NCBI RefSeq assembly: GCF_002865645.1
Contig: NW_020194512.1
Span: forward strand, 3,761,183-3,825,182
Origin: Hyaloscypha bicolor E
Lineage: Eukaryota; Ascomycota; Leotiomycetes; Helotiales; Hyaloscyphaceae
DNA: 64,000 nt
Reading direction: 5' to 3'
The position numbers and the translations under genes were made by a program. The notes beneath the pieces were generated by a model that made no database searches, was not told the DNA's origin, and worked only from the letters and a program-made list of their open reading frames with translations. This document shows positions 25,155 through 35,500 of the stretch, in pieces. The stretch's first letter is position 1; every line of letters starts with the position of its first letter.

Positions 25155-25292
25155 TACGGAAAGCCGTAAGGATCAGAAGACCAAGCGATTTTCGAATCTG
25201 GTTTTCGACCTTCAATATCTGATTTGTGGCACGTGCGTATCCTACTAAAAATCGCCTGTAACCAAAATACCGCATTCTGCAGGCGTAACTAC
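25155..25292 (+). repeat. Left terminal inverted repeat (138 bp)
   Basis: Outer end starts TACGGAAAGCCGTA, itself a small palindrome; inner end finishes GCAGGCGTAACTAC. The reverse complement matches 34,437-34,574, with 13 mismatches by eye of which 12 are transitions. Despite lying beside a heavily RIPed interior it keeps near-normal composition. Confidence 0.88.
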
Positions 25293-27299
25293 TTTATACT
25301 TATATATATATAACTTATATAGAGATAGCCAAAATAAAGCTATTTATAGTTACTAAATATATTAATATTTATATTTGTCTTTATTATAATATCTCTATTA
25401 TTTTCTCTATCTCTACTTCTGCCTCTGCTCCCCTTTCTTAACTATTATTAATTCTTCTCTAATTTATATAGTCTATATAGTAAATTTTATAGATTATAAA
25501 GTATATTTTCCTTACTATTATTATTCACGCTATTATTTCCTATAATACTCGAAATATCTCTATTTTTATTATTCTCTTTATCCTTATTCTTACTTTCTTT
25601 CTCTCTTTCTCTCTTCCCCTTTATTAGTCTCTTTACTTTATTACTTTATTTCGAGGGTATTTATAGTTTTAAAGATTGAGGTTTTATAGAGGCTAACTTA
25701 AAAAGAGCTAGATCTTTTAGTATTATATTAAGGCAATATAAAGTATATATTTTACTATTATTATTATATTTATAATTATAATAGATTTAATTAAATTTGT
25801 TCTAAACTTATATATATTTCTGCTATAAGCCTTTAAAGTTCTTTTTTATATAATTAATATAAAATATAGATACTAAATAGCCTCGAGTTTAATTATATAT
25901 TACCTCTAGATTTATTATAATCTTTAGATTATCTAAGTTAACTAGCTTCTTTTTAGAATAAAACTTTATATCTTAAATCTCTAGTATTTTATAAATATTC
26001 TTTATAACTTATATTATCTTATTAGAGATATTAAAAAGCTCGAAATAGTATTATTTATTAGTAGTAATAAAAGAAAGCTATAAGATATTTAAGGAAAAAA
26101 GAAGATTTAATAGATTTAATAAATTATTATTCTAATATTTAATTAGTACTATATTCTAGTCTTTTATATAAGGAAAATATAACTTACTATTTCTTTATAA
26201 TATCTCGAGTTTTTAAGCATTTATATTTAAGCTATATTATATTATTTATTTTTATTAAATAAGTATAGATTATTAATATTACTAATATTATATATATTAT
26301 ATATTTTTTTCTTTTAAGAATTTCTTTAGTAATATAATAAAGAATTATCTTTATTTTATAGTAGAAAGGAAAGCTTAAATAATACTTAAAAAAAGAAATA
26401 AAGAAATAAAAAGAAGGTTAAATATAGTATTATAATTAAAAGAAAGAAAATTAATTAAAAGAAAAAGAAAGCTTTTTTATAATACTTTTTTCCCGAAAAA
26501 TAATTATAAATTTAAAGTTACTTTTATATTATAAAGACCTAAAAAATATAAAAGAATAAATTTATAAATAAATTAAAAAATTAAATTAACTTTTCTAAGC
26601 TTTTTCTTTTATAAAGTAATAATAGATTTATAAATAGAAGTAATAATAGAATTAATAAACTAATTAAAAGATAAAATTAATTTTATAAATAATAATATCT
26701 ATTATACTAATATTATTTTTATAAAAAGAAATTATAAGATATAATTTTCGAGCTAAATAGGTAAGTCAGATAAACTATATTTATAGGTCTATTACTAATA
26801 TAATATTAGAGTATAGATAGAGAATTTCTAGTTAAATTTAAAAAATATAAAATTAGATTAGAAAGCTTAATAATTTTGAAATTATATAAATAATAAGTTA
26901 TTTTCTCTAAATTTTATATTAGTTTCTTGAATTCAGAAAATTATATAATTATATAATACTAAAAATAAGCTTTTTTTATATATAAGAAATAAAATATTAG
27001 TATTATTTTATAATCTAGATATAGTATATCTAGATAATATAATATAAAAATAAAACTATTTTTAGTAGTTATAATATTATATTTTATATAAATATAAAAG
27101 TAAAGTTTTTATATTAGTATAAACTAATATTTAAAAACTATATATTTTCTTTCTTTCTTATTTTTTTATTTCTAATTTTTATTATTATAATTTATAAATT
27201 ATACTATATTATAGAAACTAATAGAATTAATCTTTAATTATAGGAATAATATTAAGCTTAAATTAAAGAACTCTATTATATTTAAAAGAAAACTTTTTA

Positions 27300-29960
27300 G
27301 AATATTAGATATATCTTATAACTAGAAGAATTTAATACTAGTAAAACTAGTTATATTACTTAATTATAATAATAAAATACTGAACTTTCTCTGAATTAAT
27401 AGCAAATAAAATATAAAATATATCTCTATAATAAGAAACTAGTTAAAATAGTATATTACTTCTAATATTAGAATTATTTATCTAAATATATATTTTGGAT
27501 CTTTAATTATAAACTTAATTACTTTAGGCTTAATATATATATCCTAATAATAATTTAGTATTATTATAAGCTTTAGCTAAGATAAAATCGATTTAATATT
27601 AAATATATTAATACCTTTAAAAAAGCTAAAGAATTTATTTTTAAAGAACTAAAAAGTAGTTAATTAATCTAATATAGCTATAGAAAAATATATTACTAGA
27701 TTTAAAAGAATACTAGTAAATTTATATTCTATAAGAAAATATAGTAAATATTTAGGATATTAGATAAAATAAATATAAAAATTAGAAATATAAAAGATTT
27801 ACTATTAAAAGGCCAGATTAATATTAGTTTATAGATAAATATAATAAGTTATTTTATTATAGCTTCTAGATCTATAATATTATTAATATATATTCTCGAA
27901 TAATTTTTAGTATTTTTATTAGTATATTAAATTATATATAGATTACTATTCTAAAGTTCTATTTCTTTTATATTAGAGAATAAAACTACTTTCTAAAAAG
28001 GTTATAAGCTAATAAAGACTAGAAGATACTACTTATAGTAATTATATAAATCGAGCTCTGGCAATTAGTAAAGAGTTATAATTTACTATAAAAAAAGACC
28101 TTTATTTATAAGCCTTTAATAAATAATTAGTATATTAAGATATAGTAAAATATTTTAGCTAGTAGGCTTATAGAAATCTAGAGATAGTTCTTTAAATATT
28201 TTTATAATACAAGTATCTTTAATAGAAAGTCTTACTATAATCTAATTACTATTTAATTTATTTATATAAATACTTTTTACTAATAGATTAATAACTTTAT
28301 TCTTTTTTATAATATTAGTTTAATTTATTCTTAGTAAATAAAAGCTAATTACTTCTAACCTAAAATTCTAGAAAAGCTATATAATTATTACTAGAAAGTT
28401 TATTATTATAGTATTTCTCTAATAGAAAATAACTAAATAATTACTTTCTAAACTTAAAAAGAAAATTATAGGATATAATTATATAATATATTAAATTACC
28501 GAAATTAATAAGCTTTATATAATTTTCTTTAAAAATACTAATATTATATATACTATAAATAAACTTAAAGTAAAGCTAGATTAAGACTATATTAAAATAT
28601 ATTAGTTCTTTTATTATATTTTTAAACTTTATAAAAAGAGAGTTAGAAAGCTTCTATTTAATATTAAGCCTTCTTATAAAGAAAATAAGTAATTAGAAAT
28701 AGTTTAAAAAGCGAAATAGAGACTAGAAGATATAATTATAATAAATTAAGAACTAGAAAATATTAAAAAAGATAATCTTAATAGTAAGATTTCTATAGAT
28801 AATAAGAAATAATATAAAAATAATTTAGAAGATTTAGAAAATAAAGAAATCTTAAATAACTTATTTAATAACTAATATTTAAGCTATAAAAGTTTATTTA
28901 TATTAAACTTTTTAAAAGTAATATTATAACTATATATAAAAATATAATTCCTTTAAATTAATATAAGAAATTATATAATTATATTACTTTATAGAATTAA
29001 CTAGCTATAAAAATACTTTAAAGCCAGAAACTTATAAAGAGTCTTAAAAGCTTTAAAGTATCCGAACTATTACTAGTATCTAGTATTTTTTAAGAAAAGA
29101 ATATAATATATTCTATAATAAATAACTTATTATAAACTATTTAATCTTTAAATTAAGCGGAAAATCTAAAAGCTAGACTTGTAATTCAAGTCTTATTAAG
29201 GTTATTAAAGTCTTTACTAGCTAGTATTATAGATTTAATATAAATATTACAAGAATTCTATAAATTCTATTCTAATTTATTTAGAAAATATATATAATAT
29301 ATTACTATATTTATTTTATTAATATTTATATATAATTCCTAAAAGCCGAACTATTATCTAAAAAGAAAATAAGAAGGCTAGATTAATACTTTTAAAAACT
29401 AAGCCTTAATAAATCTATCTAGAAAAGCTTACTAATTCTTCTAAAAATAACTTAAACTTTAATAAGCTAGAAAATTTTAAGTTTATTATATATTATAACT
29501 TATATAACTAGAAATAGAAACTTGAGTTTATTATATAGAATTATTTATATATAAAGATTTCTGTTATAAACTTCTTATTTAAATTAATTAGTTAAATCTA
29601 TTTTTAATACTAAGTTTTTATTAGAATAACTTTCTATTTTTAGAGGCTTTAAATAAAATAACTAATAAGTTTCTTAATTATTAACTAAGATTTATTAGCT
29701 CGAAAATCTATAAGTAATAAATAAGATTATAAAATAGAACTTTTCTAACTATAATATAAAATAATTAAATATAAAAGCCTTATTAAATATAATATATCTC
29801 GAGCTATAAGTTTATAAGATAAATATAAAGAGTTTTAGTATTTAACTAGTATTATAGTCTAGTCTAAAAGCATTTATTATTTTTTATATCTAATTTAATA
29901 GAAATAAGAAATATATATATTTTAACTCGAGAAATAATTAGAACTTTTATATAAATTTAG
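27300..29960 (+). mobile_element. RIP-degraded Ty1/copia relic nested in the 9.4-kb insert
   Basis: Plus-strand relic. The clearest piece is at about 28,430-28,570, reading LLSKLKKKIIGYNYIIYYI and continuing with EINKLYIIFFK. This corresponds to the SH3-like stretch after the copia integrase core (PRA-x-K-GYLVGY...YRIW-type pattern). An acidic linker and a KARLV-like start of RT (about 29,160) follow. All reading is broken by TAA/TAG. Edges are approximate. Confidence 0.5.
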
Positions 29961-30716
29961 GGCAGTAATTTATTCTATAAAAAGAAAATAGACCAGAATT
30001 ATTTATATTATATTAATTTTTAGAAAGAGTTATAATAAATATTATAACTTCTAAAATATTTTTAAGAAAGCTTTTTTAAATTAAAGTAAACTAGTTTATA
30101 ATTCCGAAAGATTTATAAAAGTCTTATATATTCGAGAGTATAAGTACTTAAAATAAATACTATTTGAGTTCTAATCTATAATAAAAGAAAAATAAAATAT
30201 ATAAAATAAAATATATAAAATAAAAGTAAAATAAAATATCCGGATATTTAATAAATAGAAAGCCTAATTATAAGAACCTAATTATAAATTATAAGAACTA
30301 GTACTAACTAGATAAGATAAAGTAAGATAAAAGAAACTAAAAAATAAGTTAGTATATATTTTGTAAAAGTAAAAAGAAAGATATCTAAATAGTTTAAAAG
30401 CAAGAAATATATATTAAAGAAGTTAAGATTAGAGAAAAAAAAGGCTATTTCCTATAAGAATAAGTTAGTATATATTCTAAGATAAAGAATAGAGATATTT
30501 AATAGTAGCCTAAAGGCTTTTATAAATATTAAAAAAAAGAGATTTAAATAAAAGTTAGCTTCTTTTTAGAAATTTGAGAGAGAATATTTCTAAAGGACCT
30601 AAAGATATAAAAGATATTAGAAAAGGGAAAAAGGGATCTAAAATTCAGTTTTTTAAGAAGTAAGTGAATTGAAAACTTATAATATAGAAGTTCCGGATAA
30701 AAGTAACCCGGAAGTA

Positions 30717-31080
30717 GTAGTTAGGTACTAGCTCTTGGTATTATTAGTAGAGGGATTAAAGAAGGAGGGGTTAAAGGAGAAGGGATTAAAAAAGGAGGGG
30801 TTTAGAAAAGAAGGGGTTTGGAGAGGAAGAGGGAAGTTATAGGTAGTTAGGTGCTAGCTCTTAGTATTATTAGTAGAGGAGTTAAAGAAAGAGGAGTTAA
30901 AGAAAAAAGGGTTTAGAGGAAGAGAAGTTTGGAAAAAAAGGGGTTTAGAAGAGGAGGAGTTTAGAAAAGAAGAAAGAGATTATAGATAATTAGATTCTAG
31001 CTTTTAGTATTAATAAAGATATTAATAGAAATATTAGTAAAAAGTAGTTAAATACTAGCTTTTAATATTAATAGTAAAGT
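30717..31080. repeat. Purine-rich tandem repeats, 125-145 bp, about 2.5 copies
   Basis: A unit starting GGTAGTTAGGTACTAGCTCT and continuing with GGATTAAAGAAGGAGGGGTT-like purine runs (30,717-30,841) repeats at 30,842-30,986, and again as a shorter decayed copy from about 30,987. Almost no pyrimidines occur on the plus strand across roughly 200 bp of it. It is the only GC-richer patch inside the 9.4-kb insert. Confidence 0.75.
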
Positions 31081-32485
31081 CGAAAAAATATAGAAAAAAA
31101 ATAAAGATTTTAGAATAAAAATAAAATAGAGTTATATTTTTATAAAAGAAAAAAGTATTAGTATAAAGTAATTATATTATTAAATTCTATATTTACTTTT
31201 ATTATTTATTAAGAATATATATCTTTTAAAAAAAGATATTACTTAATATTTCTGGAAAATAATAATTTAATAATAATACTATTAAAAAAACCAAATTTAA
31301 TATATTTAAATATACTAAAATAAAACAATTATTTTTATATTAAAAATTAAATTATAATATTACTAGATATAGAACTATTTTAGTTTATAGACTAGACTAT
31401 ATATAAAAATTCAAGAATATTAAAGCTTACTTAAATTACTTATAAAATAGCTATATAGATAATTAGTAATATAATAAAATAATATTATACTTTATCTAAT
31501 TAGATTAATAATAAAGCCCTTTATTATAGTAAATATATAATATCTGTTTTTTGAGGTATTATATAATTAGAAAGAAAAGATATATAATTATATAATTTTT
31601 AGAATCTTAAAAATAACTAGAAATTAATTAATTAAAAATAAATAAATATTACTTTTTATATTTCTAATTTAATTAGTTACTAGAATAATAAGATTCTTAA
31701 TATAACTAATTTAATAATACTAGAAAATCTATATAATCTCTTATTACTTATATACTTTTCTCTTATTTTTAGTAGACTATAAAGAACTTTTACTAATATT
31801 AAGTCTAGCTATTTTAAAAGATCTAGAGCCTTTATTCTAAGCTTCTTAAATTACTAGTATTACTAACTTAAAACTTTTACTTTAGATCTCTTATATAATT
31901 ACCTAAAAGACTCTTTATATAGTAGATATTAAGCTTTTACTTTATTTTACTAAATAACTAGCTTATTAAACTCCTTTTTATTTTATATTATATAGTCGAA
32001 ACTTTATTAAAAAGCCTTTATTATAAGCCTTATCTTCTTTTATGAGTTTATAATCTTTAAATTCTTTTTTATAAGACTATTAAAATACTTTAAACTTATA
32101 AATAATTATTCTCTTTTAATTATTTTATTTTAAGAATTTTCTAAAAGAAAAAAGAATATTTTTATATTTAACTTCTTAAAATTCTTTATATAAATTTTAG
32201 TAAAACTTTATTTTTTAATTTCAAATTCCTCTTTTATAACTTTTAAAAACTATACTCTTTTATTAAGCCTATTTATATAAATATTACTTTCTTTAATTAT
32301 TATATTTCTTTTTTTTAAAGCTTTATTTTCGTATCTTAAATTACTTCTTTTTTCTTTTAAAGTCTACTAGCCCCTTTTTTAATATATATTAATATCTATT
32401 AATATAACTTTTTATTATAGACTTTTTTAGCTATTTATATTATTTATTAAATATTTTATTAAAGAACTTCTCGGAATTACTAACT

Positions 32486-32632
32486 AAAATAGGCTTAGTA
32501 ACTAAAATGGACTTAGTAACTAGAATAGACTTACTAGCTAGAATAGGCTTACTAGCTAGAATAGACTTACTAACTAAAATAGACTTACTAGCTAGAGTTT
32601 TAGTAGCTAGAATAGGCTTACTAGCTAAAGTA
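32486..32632 (-). repeat. 18-bp tandem repeat, about eight copies (hexapeptide-coding on the minus strand)
   Basis: Units such as AGAATAGGCTTACTAGCT repeat every 18 bp; one unit has an internal deletion. On the minus strand each unit reads (A/V)(S/T)K(P/S)IL without a stop across the array, so it is the remnant of a protein with a six-residue repeat. The surrounding frame is destroyed by RIP. Confidence 0.75.
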
Positions 32633-33934
32633 TATAGAGATTTAGATCTCTTATAGTTCTCTTAATAAATAATACTAAGTTATTTACTAGTATTTTAATA
32701 TTAATACTACTTTTTTTTTTAAATATATAATTATTTCTAATTATATTACTATTAGAGTTATTAGTATTAAAAGTTATTATTAAATTAATTAATAGCTCTT
32801 TATATAGTTAATAATTCTATAGAGGCTACTTTTTTTTAATAGAAATAAAGAAGTAAAATTTAAGCTCTTAATAATTTATACTAGAATATATTTTCTTTAT
32901 ATATTTAAAGAACTATTTAAAAGTGCGATTTTCTCTAAATAGAACTAGAAAATCCGGAACTTTAGAATAAATAACTTTACTAGTAAAATAGCTTATAATT
33001 AGACTTTAATTTTTAAGATTAAGTTTATAGTATTTAGCTTTTTTAATACTTTTCTAGATATTAGACTCTAGAAAGTAATTAAAATCTAGTTACTAAGCTT
33101 TATAAATATCTTATAAAAGTCGAGAAAAAATAGAAATTATAAAGAAATAATCTACTTAAATAGCTTTCTAAAATAGTTAATATAATAATAAATAATTATT
33201 AATAAGTCTATTAGTAAAGGCTTATTAGTAAAGTTATAGCTATATTTATTAGTTAGCTTTTCTTTATTATACTTTCTCTTATTATTTTTCTTTACTTTTA
33301 ATTCTTACTAATTATAAGCTTTAGTTAAAGTTCTTCTCTAGAGCCTCGATTTCTTTTTCTTCTTTCTAATAAAAGTAAGGTTATTTTTCTATATATTACG
33401 AAAAATATCTCTAGTAATAGTTCTTTAATGACTTTTCCTTTTCTTTCTTATTTGCTTTTCTTTTTTTTTCTTCTCTCTTTTCTTCTTATTCTTTTAGAAC
33501 TTAGCCTAATAAATATACTAATTTCTAGTATTTATTTTTTTAATATTATTATTATTATTATTTCTTTTATTATTCTTAGAAAAATAAGAAGTAAAAAGCT
33601 TTAATTTTAGTTTATAGGCCTTCTATAAATGCTTTTCCTCTAAAGTGGATTTAGTTAGGCTTAAAAAAAGAAAGATAATATTATAATAGCTATAAAAAGA
33701 GCTAATATTCTTTTATTTTTAGTACTTTTTATAATAGGCTATAATATTATAATATATAAAGTCTTAAATAAAAGTAGTTTTAAAAAGATTAAATTAAAAA
33801 TAGAAATAAAAGAAAATAAAAATAATAATTTAGAAAATAAGAATATAATAAGAAAACCTTTTTATATTAAAGAATTAGTAAAACTATTTATTTTTATTTT
33901 AGATATAAATCTATATTAAATTATTTTATAATAT

Positions 33935-34190
33935 ATCTTTACTTATTATTACCAGTTTTGAATATATCTCTTACTAACTAGCGACTTTATATATATCTTT
34001 ATTTATTACTACCGGGTTTAGATATATCTTCTATTAGCCGGCTACTTCAAGTATATTCTTATTTAGTACTACCGGTTTCGGATATATCTTTTACAAACTA
34101 GTAATTTTATATATTTTGACTTATTTTTGCCGGTTTCGGATATATCTTCTACTAACTAGCTATTTCAAATATATCCTTTATAACTAATTC
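33935..34190. repeat. Subterminal 60-bp tandem repeats, four copies
   Basis: The phrase ACCGGTTTCGGATATATCTT and its variants start at 33,951, 34,011, 34,071 and about 34,129, a 58-60 bp period. Each is followed by CTACTAACTAGC-like sequence. The array ends about 250 bp inside the right inverted repeat. Subterminal repeats are common binding sites for transposases, which is an inference here. Confidence 0.8.
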
Positions 34191-34436
34191 TCTAATCTAA
34201 TATAATTCCGTTCTTCTATATATATCTTATATATATAAAGCTAGTTATATATTAGTAAGAATAGAGAGAAAAGATAGAGAAGTATATAAGTAGTAATATA
34301 GAGCTAGTATAACCTTATAAAAACGATTCAGAAGTATTATAGTTAATTATATTATAAATTATCTATACTTAGAAATATAATTTAATTATATATATAAGTC
34401 TTATAATAGATAGTAATAAAGGGACTTAAGTTAGGT

Positions 34437-34574
34437 GTAGTTATGCCTGCAGAATGCGGTATTTTGGTTACGGGCGATTTTTAGTGGGGTATATACGTGC
34501 TACAAATTAGACATCGAAGGTCGAAAACCAGATTCGAAAATCGCTTGGTCTTCTGATCCTTATCGCTTTCCGTA
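34437..34574 (-). repeat. Right terminal inverted repeat (138 bp)
   Basis: Inner end starts GTAGTTATGCCTGCAG; outer end finishes CGCTTTCCGTA, directly followed by the right target duplication. It is the reverse-complement partner of 25,155-25,292. Confidence 0.88.
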
Positions 34575-34581
34575 GGGAGCT
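34575..34581 (+). repeat. Target-site duplication, right copy (GGGAGCT)
   Basis: Identical to 25,148-25,154 and directly adjacent to the outer end of the right inverted repeat. Confidence 0.8.
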
Positions 34582-35500
34582 GGACCTAGCTTCAGGCTTC
34601 TGCGCGGCTGAGTATCCTAAAGTCAGAACCTGGAAATAACCGGAGAATATAGTCAAAAATCACGTACAGCAAATATACCTACAATCGGGGGAAATGGTTA
34701 CAGGATATATGTATAGCATATACTTACACATCTCTTCGAACTTTAGAATATCCCCTCAGAACGCTAAGAAGGCGCCTGTGCGGGGGACTGACATAGCGTC
34801 GTCGCCAGCTTGATCACCACAATCCACAGTCCATTTCAGGTAGTATTGGATGACGCCCCAGATGGCCAATGCAGCCGTGGGCATGATCCGACTGCTACGC
34901 AAAGCGCACAGAAAGGAATACGCTAATGTACGGTGGGCAGCTGCCATCCTCCATTTCCATTTCGGGTTATCTGTGGCTGGCTGCGGTGCTTGTCCGCGGG
35001 CCGCGCCGTGCTCAATTGGCAGGGCAGCCAGCTACACAGCCAAGGGATGAATGGGGTGGACAACTGGATGGCAAGCTGAGTGTCATGCATGCCATACCGT
35101 ATCGGCTCGTGAGAGTTGCCGATGTTTCTAATTGGCCAATTAAGCGTCCTCCCCAAAATAAAATAATAAAATGAGGTGTTCGCGTGAGACGGTACAGTAC
35201 TTGGCTGAAGCCACCTGATCTACCACGCTATGCTCGTGAGAATGGCGAGCTGAGCACCGATGCCATCGCGGCTCAAGCCCTGCCTTTTGAGAGCCTGAAT
35301 ATCGATGGTTCATGGACTGTTTTCTGTTGCGGAGAAAGCGTCTCTACACCCCGCTCTATAGGAAAGCGTCACCTTACGAGGCCGTGGAGTTTCATTCAAA
35401 TTCTCTTGATCCGTCTTTGCACCAATTCCTCGAGATTTGACTGCATGAGAAAGCCCTGGCTCTATTGCTATCCGCAAATTCGTTTCATTAGAACTCCGAA
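34582..35500 (+). promoter_or_regulatory. Upstream region of the TcA-like gene
   Basis: About 920 bp of normal composition. AATTGGCCAATT (35,130-35,141) is a 12-bp palindrome holding CCAAT boxes on both strands. Another ATTGG lies at about 35,012. An A/T-rich AAAATAAAATAATAAAATG stretch (35,155-35,173) could serve as a TATA-like element. CCAAT boxes are bound by the HAP/CBF complex in fungi; use here is inference. An open frame at 35,184-35,699 is not protein-like and overlaps the real gene out of frame. Confidence 0.45.

Larger units (their letters stand above)
25155..34574. mobile_element. 9.4-kb AT-rich insert with 138-bp TIRs and 7-bp TSD (DNA-transposon-like, RIPed)
   Basis: Bounded by 138-bp inverted repeats (25,155-25,292 and 34,437-34,574) that match at about 125 of 138 positions by eye, with nearly all differences transitions. 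GGGAGCT is duplicated immediately outside both ends. This combination is diagnostic of a cut-and-paste type insertion. The interior is extremely AT-rich, with no open frame. It holds a copia relic (about 27.3-30.0 kb), purine-rich repeats, an 18-bp coding-type repeat and a 60-bp repeat array near the right end. No transposase could be recognised, so the superfamily is unknown. A 7-bp duplication does not fit the commonest classes neatly. The element may be a composite enlarged by nested retroelements. Confidence 0.75.

Noticed and set aside
24742..25275. 177-codon minus-strand open frame upstream of the 782-aa gene
   Set aside because: Its first 40 codons lie inside the terminal inverted repeat of the transposon, the rest has no family resemblance, and composition does not suggest coding. 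It is treated as upstream DNA.
25155..34574. LTR retrotransposon bounded by LTRs
   Set aside because: The terminal repeats are inverted, not direct, and the flanking duplication is 7 bp.
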